This document shows, in pieces, positions 12,024 through 22,729 of a DNA stretch of 64,000 nt. The notes under the pieces are model-generated. The model searched no databases and was not told the origin of the DNA. It was given only the letters and a program-made list of their open reading frames with translations. The translations under genes were made by a program, and so were the position numbers. The stretch covers positions 1,922,001 to 1,986,000 of the forward strand of contig JACEFO010001681.1 of the NCBI GenBank assembly GCA_015342445.1, read 5' to 3'. Each line of letters starts with the position of its first letter. Position 1 is the stretch's first letter. This DNA is from Digitaria exilis. Lineage: Eukaryota > Streptophyta > Magnoliopsida > Poales > Poaceae.

Positions 12024-13534
12024 TATTTCGCCCAAAAGCTGGATTGCTACATCGTTAATACACATTGTGAGGAAATGCAGATGCAACAACCACCAACGTG
12101 CCAAATGACAAAGAATAATGTTAACTTCCTGTAGAAGTAATTGGAAAATGAATTGTTATTAAAATTTACATAAGTTCTCTTTACTATTTCCTTGACGTCA
12201 CATTCGTAACCTCATTAGCTGGCCCGGTTATGGCCATGTTCAGAAACAAATGCACGAACCTGACACGTGATGACATTAAATTTCTAAGAAGGTAAGATTG
12301 TTCACATGACAGTTAGCTGCGCTTGAAAAATTCTTGTTAGAGAATAGCAAGGACCACATTCGGGGAGGCACAATTTATACATCGATCTCAAAAACTAGAA
12401 AAGACTATCAGAGTATCAGGGCATCTCCAATTACTCCAAACTAGAAGTGCACAATTTGAATTAGTTGCCTTTCCACGCCGGAGAAAACAATGCCTGCGCA
12501 CAGCTAGCTGCATCAGCAAGAGGCCGAGCACTACAATAACACAAACTTTTACAGGTATATCCATCATGATATGGCTACAACAGCGGGACTGAGGCATACC
12601 CTCATAGTACAATTTCAACCAAATCTTGCCTCTGGATTTTCAGTTACACCTAGGTGCTTTATAACTTAATTCTGAAAGACTCTGATTTTAAGGAGACAGA
12701 AGCACACCAGCATCAAAGGGTTATAGTTAAGTATACAACTACAAATGGCTCCAGAGTAGTGTTGATGCCAAACTTGCCTTCTTCCTCTACATTATCTTCT
12801 GGTAAAATCCTGCTTTACATACTAGTAGAGGGTAGATCGGCACTGCAGATGCCTACATAGTTTAGCGACCTTTCTTTTCCCTGGAAAGATATATATGCTA
12901 TCATGAAGCAATGGAAGTTAAGGCATTGGCCCCATTCAAGTGGTGACTGAAAATAGTTAAGTTGGTTTATTAAAAGGACACGAGGGCTTATCCATGTACA
13001 AACCCAGGATATGGCTACACAAGAGAAGTGTGTAATAACTAAGTGGTCCATATTTTTCCTTTACTGTAGTAGAACGATTGACTTGAAAGTCTTAAAGTTG
13101 TGCAGAAGTAACACCTACCAGGACTTCAGGAATGTGTCACATGTGGACATGGATTGTTGAAGAAACATCTCCATATACAGTAGTTAGGCTTGTGCTTCAC
13201 TGATCTCAAACCTTTCAGGAAGATATTGCTAGAACCATTCATACAAGAAAACTGTATTGCAAGTTCAAAGGATTAGAGAGGAAGCTAAAGATATTGAAAC
13301 ATAAATGGGATGGATAACAAAGTAGTGAATTCCACAAATTACACACCTTCCGTTTGATCAGTTGCTATCTTCAATATTTTCATTTAACAACTTGCCAGAG
13401 CGCAAGAGGCATGCCTTTTGACATATGTCACAGGGAAGGAGAATCATTTTTCAAGAACAAAGAAGCCTGGATTAGTTGGTTTATATGGAACACAGTCAAC
13501 ACTCATCTAGTGCCCATCAGGAAACTTCACCAGT
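12024..13534. other. intergenic stretch, probably including the PPR 3' UTR
   Basis: No ORF with recognisable similarity on either strand. The part nearest 13535 should hold the 3' UTR of the minus-strand PPR gene. It lies between the 3' ends of two convergent genes, so long overlapping 3' ends are possible. Confidence 0.45.
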
Positions 13535-16143
13535 TTATTCATGATCAACATTTCCAATAGCCTCAAGTATAGATGAATATGTAATGAGATCATACTCAAA
13601 CCCTAATGTATTCATCTCTTTCATCAACTTTGCTGCCTCCTCAAACATGCCAGCGTGGCTCAAGGCACCAAGGACAGTATTATAAGAGACAGCATCAGGT
13701 CTTATTGCAGACTGTTTCATGTTAGAAAGCATCTCCATTGCACGATGGGGTCCACCTGTTTTTGCCATCCCATTCAGGATAATATTGTATGAGTTGATAT
13801 CAGGAATACACCCATGCTCTTGCATTCTTCTCATTGTTGTAAGAGCTTCATCAAGCATGCCCTTCCTTGCTAATCCAGACATGAGAGCATTATAAGCATA
13901 AACATCCGGAGTACAACCGAGTTTATTCATTTCCTCAAACATATTTACAGCATCATCAAGCCGTCCCGCCTTTCCTAAATGTTTTATCATCACTGCATAT
14001 ACCCGAGCACTGGAGGAGCCGCAGTTTTCTTTTAGTTCCTGAAACAGCTCACAAGCAAGATCGTAGCGCTTAGCTTTTCCAAGGGCATCAATCAGGCTGC
14101 AATATGCCGCTGGACATGGAGGGAAGCCCTTTTCATCCATCTCCTCCAGTAGCATCATGGCCTTCTCTGTCCTATTGGTTTTACAGAACCCATCAATCAG
14201 GATAGAATAGGTGAAAGAACTAGGGGAGATTCCACTTCCCTTCATGCTTTCAAACCACGATGGAACCTCAGAAGCACGGGATTTTGATTCAAAAAGTGCT
14301 TTTATTATAGTATTGTACGTCACAACACTAGGAATGCACCGCATCGTTCCCATCTCCCGAAACAGCTTAATAGCATCATCCAAACGACCAGCCTTGCCTA
14401 AGAAATTTATCATATTATTCATAACAATTGTGTCTGGCCTGCAGCCTTCCCGCTGCATTTCATGGAAGAAGTGATATGCTTCATCTATTCTCCCAGCCTT
14501 ACCAAGGCCTCTGATCAACTCAGTGTAAGTAAACACATCCGGTCGGCAATACTGATATTTCATCTCTTCAAACAAACTCAATGCTCCATGAATATCGTCC
14601 AACTTGAAGAACAAAGCTATTAACATGGTATATATCTTAGCAGTTGGCTGCATTCCATTCTCCTTCATCTCATTCAACAATTGGATTGCTGAATCACGGC
14701 GACTGAGTTTGCAGAAAGCAAAAATCAATGCACTGTATGTCACAGTGTCTGGGAAGCAATGACCCTCATTGCTCATCTCATTGTATAGTTCATGAACTTT
14801 CTCATATTGCCCCTCATGCATCAACATTATTATCATGCTGTTATATGCCTGTGCAGTTGGTTGACACTTCCGTGCTTTGATTTGATAGAAGATTGCAATT
14901 GCTTTGCTTATCATCTTAGCATTCCCCAGCATCCGGATTACCTCTGACAGCTCTGTCGGGGTGACAACACAAATGGGGTTCCGTACCATTTCTTGGATCA
15001 TCTTCCACATCTCACCATACTGCTCTACTATCTCCAAACAACGTATCAAGGCCATGTAAGTGGATGTATCATGCTCATAGTTTCTCCTCTTTGCAGCCCA
15101 TCTGAAGAATTGCATCTTCACGTTCACCCCAACATCAGTTTTCATAACCTCCCGTACCAACCAGTGATCAACTCTGAGCATGAGAACCTCCAGTGCCTTC
15201 TCAGCATCAGGGCCCCATTTAAAAATCTTCAGGATCCTAATGAACCTCTCATCCAATACACGTACTGAATGTGTGTACCTTGGCCCAACAGTTGCTATTG
15301 CCTCCTCACTCTGACGTACTGGAGGATAGAACATCCGAACAATCTCACTTTCTGAAAGTAAATAGATCAAGAGTGTTTAAGCAAGGGGGACTCACTCGTA
15401 CTAAGTTCACATTATATTACTAAATATCAAGACTTATTTTCATCTCAATCGCCCATCGAATCTGATTCAAATTATATATTTCCTTTTGCAATTAGGATGT
15501 GTTTAGATTGTAGAAAAAAATACTGTAGCATAAGAAAAACACTGTAGCATTCGCTGGGAAACGTGTTTTGTGAGGGGGAAATAGTGAAAAGTTGGAATGA
15601 ATAATGAATAGTTGGGAATCTGAAGATGGCCTTATTAAAGATGCAGTTGGAATCCGCACGAGCTCCAGCCAAAGAAAAACTGACTACAACACAACTTAAA
15701 CTACATATATGCTAACTCGACACTCATAACATTAGCTGTTAGGCCTAGCAGCAACAATTTCAAAAGTATCCATGTTTTTATACTCTTAGAGCAGGTAGTT
15801 GAAAGAATGTTTCCCATCGCAAATCTACATCCATCCCAACTTCATAGCACCACTAACCACACACTGGACCGAGTTTCGCCTGAGCTCTATAAATTCGACC
15901 TTAGTTAATCAAACTAGTGGCACTAAGACTCCATGTGAAATCCAAAACATATTCTAAACACACCCACACAACACTGATAGCCAGGGTGCTACCACTCTTC
16001 ACATTTCTCCAAAGCGAGAGAGGAACCGAGGTAAGTGAAAGAAAAATAGACGCGCCGTCACCTGTTTGCTTGATCCTACGAGCGAGGCACGGCGACGAGG
16101 ATATCCCACGGGCCGTGAGGAGCTGTGCGCCCCGGCGCGCCAT
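13535..16143 (-). CDS. PPR protein, At3g16010-type, organelle-targeted
   Basis: Two exons. Exon 1 (16143-16062) starts at ATG and encodes MARRGAQLLTARGISSSPCL…, an arginine/serine-rich leader without acidic residues, typical of mitochondrial or plastid import. It ends at a GTGACG donor. Exon 2 (15351-13535) follows a CTTTCAG acceptor and completes a split Glu codon. The joined product is 632 residues. From about residue 95 it is a run of roughly a dozen 35-residue P-type PPR motifs (for example FTYSILIDGFCKTNRTEKAM, DVYAYNALMSGLARKGML). There is no E, DYW or SMR domain. It ends GNVDHE, as I recall for its Arabidopsis relative. P-class PPRs bind organelle RNA for stabilisation, splicing or processing; the target is unknown. 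It is divergent from U1C with a shared upstream region. Exon 1 is supported by frame and splice signals only. Confidence 0.9.
15486..15640. mobile_element. Tourist-like MITE remnant in the PPR intron
   Basis: GGATGTGTTTAGATTGTAGA followed by ACACTGTAGCAT, GGGAAACGTGTTTTGTGAG and AATGAATAGT matches the pattern of the intact copy at 22506-22659. The right end is degraded. It lies in the single intron of the PPR gene. Confidence 0.5.
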
Positions 16144-16468
16144 CTCCGGCCGCCGGCAGCGGCGGCGGCGCCTCGAGGAGGACGACGAGGTCACGGGCCA
16201 GTGTGGCTAAGCAAGCACAGTACACAGAGCAGTGGGCCCGTGTCAGGATTTAGGCTTATGGGCTATCAGTGAGCCCGACTCGGATTGGGCCTAGATGCTA
16301 TGGGCCGACCGGCTCGGCCCATAAAGAGACCTGGAACTCTCGAGCGGCTCGTATCGGCGAGGGTTTAGGTGTTCGCGAGGGCACATTCCGGTGGTCTGCT
16401 CCGACTCCGTTCGCGACCGGGACCCGATCCCCTTCCTCTGGTCCACGCCGCCGTCCTCCGCCGCTGCG
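16144..16468. promoter_or_regulatory. bidirectional promoter between PPR and U1C
   Basis: 325 bp separate the two divergent start codons. The segment carries a cluster of TGGGCC/GGCCCA site II motifs (16233-16238, 16286-16291, 16301-16306, 16316-16321) plus GGGCT variants, and a telo-box-like AGGGTTTAG (16360-16368). In plants site II elements bind TCP factors and, with telo boxes, mark housekeeping genes for RNA processing and organelle biogenesis. No TATA box is seen, which fits that class. Shared control of both genes is inferred. Confidence 0.7.
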
Positions 16469-19004
16469 ATGCCTCGGTGAGCGCGCTTTTCTCTCTCTTT
16501 GGTAACCTCCCCGGAGTAAATAGTTGGTACGTAGGCTTAGTGCGATTGGGATGTGATGGGGCGGGGTCTGTAGGGATTGGATTTGGATTGGAAACCCTAG
16601 GTCAGGCGTTCCGCTGTTTGAGAACGGGGCTGTGCGATTTCCTCGTTAGCTCTAAGATTTTTTTTGGGTAGAATCTACGGCCTGGTAGGATTTGGGTTTG
16701 TACAGGAGCGGAACGTGGGGGGTCTTTGTGTGCTCGCTGCGGGGCTGCTTAGCAACTGTCTGTCAGGGTGGTGTCTTGTGGAATTTGCCCTGTTTGATTT
16801 TTATAACTTCTCAGATGTTTGTACTTATTCTTGTTCTTGCCTCGCAGGTATTACTGCGACTATTGTGACACCTACCTCACCCATGACTCGGTTAGTGTCT
16901 TGCTCCTTTAAATGTTGCTTAGGCTATGGAAGTTTAGCTTTTTTTAAAAAAAAAATATTTCAGTTTCCTTATGATTACATGCAGTAATCTAATCTAGGCA
17001 TAAGTGGTGGTGCTGATATAAACTTTTGTCAACATATGCTAACGAAGAGTTTGGTGTAATGGGCTAGTGGCTACCAACTATTTGGGTTTGGAGGATTTAT
17101 GATTATATTCATGACACTTCTTTGTGCCACTTGGTTTCATATTTGTTCATCTCAGTAGCTCAATTCAATTTTTTTATTTGCTGAATCCCTAGGAATTATT
17201 TTCGACCTACTATGTTCCTTGAGATCATTGATATTCACTATAGACTGCAAGAGAACGTGGGTCCTCCTTTTTGCATATCCACATGGAGAGTAGCCTATTC
17301 AGTTATACATAATGTGCAATGAGATGTTTGCGACCTGCAGCCCTCTTGACTTTCTGAATTTCAATTTGGTCTTCGTTTTATACTGTAAGATAAGATAGCA
17401 TAGCAGTATTTTCAGGATTGTTGACAAGCTGTATAAATTCATGAATGCATATCAAGTGTGGCTGTCCTTTGCTACCATGTACTGTTTATGTCCTCTCTTT
17501 TTGGAGCTTGAATTTACTGCTGTGTAAAAAAATATTGCAGCCATCTGTTCGTAAGCAACACAATGCTGGATACAAACACAAGGTATTACTTCTATTCTTT
17601 GTAATCTTCGCACGTCCAGCTTATATTGGTGTCTATTCATCTACTGAATCTTTTTTTGAAACATCTTAGGCGAATGTTCGAACCTACTATCAGCAATTTG
17701 AGGAGCAGCAAACCCAAAGTTTAATTGATCAAAGAATCAAGGAACATCTCGGACAAGCTGCAGCTTTCCAAGTAGGTGCCCCTTTCAACCAACATTTGCT
17801 CTCGTTCCCAGGAGCTGTGCCCCGCCCTCGCCTTCCAATTCTGCCAACCCCTGGCATGCCTCATGGATTCCCTCAAGCACCTGGTGCACCATTGATGCCA
17901 GGAGTCAGGCCCCCGATTTTACCAGCTCCTGGTGTTCCAGGTAACTACTACCAATCATGATTGCCAGTATATATTATGAATGGTTGCTAGTATCTTACGA
18001 TGGCTACTATTTGTCCTGGGCTGTAACTTCTTATGCCTCTTCTCTTAATTCAGCATTGCTTTCGCATTGAAGATAAAAATAATTGCAGAGTAAACATAGA
18101 AAGATGCTACTTTGTAAGAAGTGCTAGTTGTTTGTTATGACCTGGTTCTGGTTCTTCTGCATATATGCATTAATTGATTTCATTTTGCTTAAGAGCACTT
18201 TCCTTAAGCAGTTGATCATGTGATTTTCATTTTCTAATGAGTGAAGAACTAATCATCTAAAAGTGGTAAAGAAAATTAGAGTACTATGATGTTGTTTCCC
18301 CTTAGGCATTTTTTAGATGAACCAATGGATTCTGTGTCTGTGTCTATGCAAATGAATTGTTAACTTACATATCATATCGCCAGAGTATTATAAACATCCT
18401 TATATTTACTAGTAGCTGTGAATATCTTCGTGCTGTTCCTGTCTTTCACCTTTTGTCTACAATTATGAAAGGACTCTAGTCTAATGGGTGAAAAAATGAT
18501 AGCTGTAAGGCTGCAAGAGATCAGCTGAGAGATAATATGTAGCTTGATGTTATCACTTTGCACAGCTACTCAGCTGTCCTATATACGGTGACCATTAGAA
18601 GAGTTTCATTTCACTTTTTCAGTAGAAGTCCTTGATCTTCTAGTACATATTACTTATTTGAGTTAAAAATGCCACTTAACTGTTTACTCAAATGTTTGTC
18701 AGGTTATCCTGGAGGCCCACCAAACATGCCACAGCCAGGCGGTCCACCTGGCTCCATGCCGCAACCAGGCGGCCCACCTGGCTCCATGCCAATGCAGATA
18801 GCTCCACTCCCAAGGCCTCCAACACTACCACCTCCAACATCTGGGGTCCCAGGTGCCCCCATTCCTAACAGCACAGCACCTCCATCCATGTACCAAACGA
18901 ATCCACCACCACCTGCAGGCCCAACTTCTGGTGCTCCTCCAGCTCCACCATCTGCTCCACAGCCCGCATTCTCCTATGCGCAACCATCTGAGGGCAACCA
19001 CTGA
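16469..19004 (+). CDS. U1C: U1 small nuclear ribonucleoprotein C
   Basis: Five exons: 16469-16476 (only 8 nt, ATG CCT CG), 16848-16890, 17541-17582, 17670-17940, 18703-19004. They join in frame to 221 residues. The N-terminus MPRYYCDYCDTYLTHDSPSV contains the U1C zinc finger C6-x2-C9-x14-H24-x5-H30, followed by the helix ending about residue 60. The remaining 150 residues are proline/glycine/methionine-rich low-complexity repeats (GGPPGSMPQP type, repeated at about 18728-18790). U1C sits in the U1 snRNP, contacts the 5' splice site duplex and stabilises it, in the nucleus. The 8-nt first exon could not be found as an ORF; it is placed by the invariant MPRYYCDYCD start and good GT/AG borders. 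The 3' UTR runs from 19005 to about 19280. Confidence 0.93.
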
Positions 19005-19280
19005 TTCTGTTCCTCAGGCATCTGAAGTATGTGCAGAAAGGCTGCTCATTTGAAAGTTGGTGCTGCCATCATTTAATGGAGGCCGTTTCAGTGCCTTTCC
19101 GCTTGGATTTGAGGGATTGTTGAGAAAAGCTTCTTATGAGAGAGCATTCCGAGGGGTTGGAACTTGTATGCTAGTTGATGTAAATTAGCTATGTAATCGA
19201 CTGAATTCTTTATCAATTTCAGAGACGCTTGAAAGTCGAAACTAGGTTCTCTGTGATAGAAATTTGTGCCACTGGATGCT

Positions 19281-20046
19281 TGAACTCGATAACATATTTA
19301 CATGTTGTGACTCATCAGTATTCATTTCCAAATGAGTTTGCTTAATGTCCCTTTTACAAGCAAATGTGCACTCTGTGTTAAATGCAAGTTTTCACCAAGA
19401 TATGGTATTTTGATGTTACGTGAGATTACAGGCGAGTTAGAATTGATAGGCAGAACAAGATGCCATTGTCGCTTTGGAGTCTTCCATCTTTGTTTATCAT
19501 AAGCGATGTTTAGGTTTATCTTCAGTAGAACAATAACCAAAGCAATTTCAGTTCTAATTCTGAATAATGTAAAAATGCTAATTGTGAGCAACTAAAAAGT
19601 CAGACTTTAGGGTATTTGCTGCAGAAAATTTATTGATAGTACAGTGTGTTGTTTAGTGCCTTCGAACTGGAGCTGCATACAAGTTCCACTTATTATTACA
19701 CTACAAATAAATACAATGCATGTAACATTCGCACTTCAGAAAATTGATTAATATATTTCCCTAGGCGAATGCAATTATAGCTAACATGCTGAACAGCTTG
19801 CCTTCATGTTGTGTTGAGAACGAATTTGCTAGCCTCCGCAAGGCGAGCAAATAAAATGAAACTCCCAACAACCAAATGACGTTATGTTCTGGAACTCAGA
19901 TATTTTACATTATCCTTTCTTCAAGAAATCCGGTTGGGATCTTTACGCGTACCATCAGGACATCTCCCGCTGCTAACGTCAACTCCATAAGGTTTCAGGG
20001 CTGAAAAGTCTTCACAGAAATTATCTGCATAAGGTTTCAGGGCTGG
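19281..20046. other. intergenic, no gene seen
   Basis: AT-rich sequence after the U1C 3' UTR. A short direct repeat, CATAAGGTTTCAGGGCTG, occurs at 19987 and 20029. No recognisable coding or mobile feature. Confidence 0.4.
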
Positions 20047-20106
20047 AAAGGGATTCAAATATTCAATTGATAGGAACTTCTGTCAATTGAATATTTGAAT
20101 CCCTTT
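20047..20106. repeat. perfect 24-bp inverted repeat, 12-nt loop
   Basis: The left arm 20047-20070 (AAAGGGATTCAAATATTC…) and right arm 20083-20106 are exact reverse complements separated by 12 nt. It would form a strong cruciform or RNA hairpin. It lacks the surrounding sequence of a MITE. Confidence 0.85.
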
Positions 20107-21678
20107 TCACTGGTAAGGAAAAGTGATCGTGTTTGTTATATATCTTTCAGATAAGAGAGACATGACCATTAGCTGGTCCAAGAGAACTTCTCTACTGATG
20201 ATTGGGTAAGGAATGGAAATTAACACCTTGAAACCTAAGTGCACAATCATAAAATGAAATTTGCAAAATTGGGTTATGTGTTGTGCTTGGCTTGTTTCTG
20301 GATAAGCTCTTCTACACGGCAGGTCTTGATCGGCTGCTGCGGCAGGGATCGGTTGGTCGGTTTTAGACTCCACCAGCTCCTAGATGTCGTCGGCCAACAC
20401 GTTCTCTACACTAGTATGCATATAGAGACATAGAGTAGTCACAAGAACCAAGGTCGGCAATGAGTGCAACACTTTCTATCGATAAACACAACATACAATG
20501 CAAAAGGTGTCTTCATTTTTCCAACTTACCAAGTGTTGCTAGGTGAAAGGTAGATCCATTTTACACTTGGTCAGGAGTATTTCAGTTTCCTGACCTCTAT
20601 AGAGCTAGCAATGTGTTTTTTAGTATATTTTATACGAACAAAAGACCAAAACATGACATGCAACTAGAATTTGGCTCAAAACAAAAGAAAACACCAAGAA
20701 ACTAGGTCGGAAATGATACACAAGGGCGAACGATAAGGAGGAAACTCACCATAAACAGATCTTGGACGGGAGCATTTACACTGAGAAAAAGCTAAGGGTT
20801 ACTGGTGTAAACTCTTAAACTTAGCAAAAGAGCAACTCTATTCTTGTTGCGAAGGAAGCAAGAGCAGAGGAGACAATGGAGAGAGTTGTCTCGTGTGAAG
20901 AAGGAGGGGGGCGATGTGCTCAACTTTTATAGACAAGGAGCAGCTAGGCACGGATGGGGGCTTGGGTGGTCAAGCCAAGGCTCGAGTGAGCAAGTGGGTT
21001 CTGCCAATAGGTGGGACATATAGGACACTACAAAATGACGTGGGTAGAAATGTCAGATGGAAGGTGGGAAGGAGCTGACATGCTCAAAAGGTGGATATAG
21101 GGATATTGCGAGTATCCTTGCCACATGATGTGGCTTAGGTTCACACGACGAGTTTTGAGGAAGGATCCAATGTCAAAGATATAGTTGACTTAGGCTACAT
21201 GGCTAATGGGCAAGACAATAGAGGAGTTGTCAGAAATATTCTATCGAGGGTTTTATTGGCTGAGGCGATCAGGGTTCTTTTCAATGGGGTTGTTTCAGCC
21301 GGGGTTCTTTGCCTAAATCAAGTGAGGGATACGGCATCGACTAACAAGTAAGGGAATACCAAATCGGCTGAGAAACCACTCGAAATTCAAGATAGCAGGC
21401 CCATTGCAACAATCAATCAAGGATAATGTGCAAAGAAAAGCCTAAGAACAAACTCAAGTTAGCTTGCATTGGGATGGATCACGCATTCAAGGGCTTTTTC
21501 GATTTAAGGGATGATGAAACAAGTCAGTCGGGCAACGGAATCGGCAAATAGCAGGTCGGTGTCAGATCAAACACAAGTCCAAAGGGCACGCATCGGCCAA
21601 AAAATACAAAGGGGCAAACGGGCGACTTAAAGAAGGCAATAGTGGATGTGGAAATGATTTGCTGACATGAAAATGACT
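20107..21678 (-). mobile_element. probable LTR region of a gypsy-like element
   Basis: Read on the minus strand, a TATA box (TATAAAAG, 20931-20924) is followed by a CT-rich, splice-donor-bearing leader (…TTTATGGTGAGTTTCC). Upstream is repetitive sequence with TCGGC-rich blocks. This is the usual look of grass gypsy LTRs. Neither a matching second LTR nor clean ends with a target duplication were found, so borders are approximate. Confidence 0.35.
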
Positions 21679-22348
21679 GAGTAAATTTCATGGGCGATCC
21701 TTAAACTATTGGACGATTCTCATCTAGGGCCCAATAGTATGAAATTGCATTTTTTGATCCCTAACTATCGAAATGGGACATCTAGGTCCTCATACTAGGA
21801 AAATGCATTTTAGATCCCTAAACTATCTAAATAGGTCATCTATGTACAAACCAGTCATGCCTACACCCCAGAAGCTAATGTGGCACGCTGACCATGTAGC
21901 AACATGCCATGCTGACGCCACCCGTGTAGCCTTGACATGCTCTCTCTTCTGTACACCGTACTACATAAGTCCTGACCCACTGGAATGCCGTCGAGGCCTT
22001 CCATCGCCCGTCGGCCATGGCAAGATTCCTTAAACTTTTACATGGAGGCACTTGAAGAAACATAAAATTTGCGTAGATTTTTTTTTTTTGTGAAATGGAG
22101 GTAGAGAGGGAGGAAGGGGGGATGTCACTATACAATTAGCATGTCACACCAGCTCTTGGGATGTGGTGTGGCTGATTTGGATATTGATAACCTATTCGAT
22201 AGTTTGGGGATCCAAAAATGCAATTTCATAGTATGAGGACCTAGATGACCCATTTTGATAGTTTAGGGATCCAAAAGTGCAATTTTATAGTATGAAGACC
22301 GAGACGAGAATCGTCCAATAGTTCAAGGACCAACTATAAAATTTACTC
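21679..22348. mobile_element. long-TIR foldback element, about 670 bp
   Basis: The ends GAGTAAATTTCATGG and (right, reverse complemented) GAGTAAATTTTATAG begin long inverted arms sharing AACTATTGGACGATTCTC, TAGTATGA and ATCCCTAAACTAT blocks. The centre (about 21840-22180) is unique. Non-coding. Borders are set by the end of complementarity. Confidence 0.65.
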
Positions 22349-22505
22349 AAAAGGATGCGCTTGGATGATTCAACATGTTAGATATGATACATGTGCAGAT
22401 AAAAAAGGTAGAGCGGCACGAGGTTAAGTGGACACAAACAACAGGGTCGGAGTGAGTCGGGTTGCTTTGAGCGGTCAGCAAGAAAAAAAAAAAGAGATCG
22501 GCTAA

Positions 22506-22659
22506 GGGTGTGTTTAGATTGGAGAAAAAACACTATAGATAAAAAAACACTGTAAGTCGTATGGGAAAACGTATTTTGTGAGTGGAAGGAATGAGATGAA
22601 TAAAGAAAAGTTAAATGAATAGTGTTTTTTTGGAGAATCTTTTGTAATCTATACGCACC
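22506..22659. mobile_element. Tourist-type MITE, about 154 bp
   Basis: The left end GGGTGTGTTTAGATTGGAG is preceded by TAA. The right end reverse complements to GGTGCGTATAGATTAC and is followed by TTA. The interior carries AACACTGTA and GAATAGTGTTTTTT as in the related copies at 4567 and 15486. Confidence 0.65.
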
Positions 22660-22729
22660 TTAAGGACTGTTTAGAAAAAAAAACAACTGCTAGAACAAGG
22701 GATTATAGATCACCGACCTTAAAGAGGTA

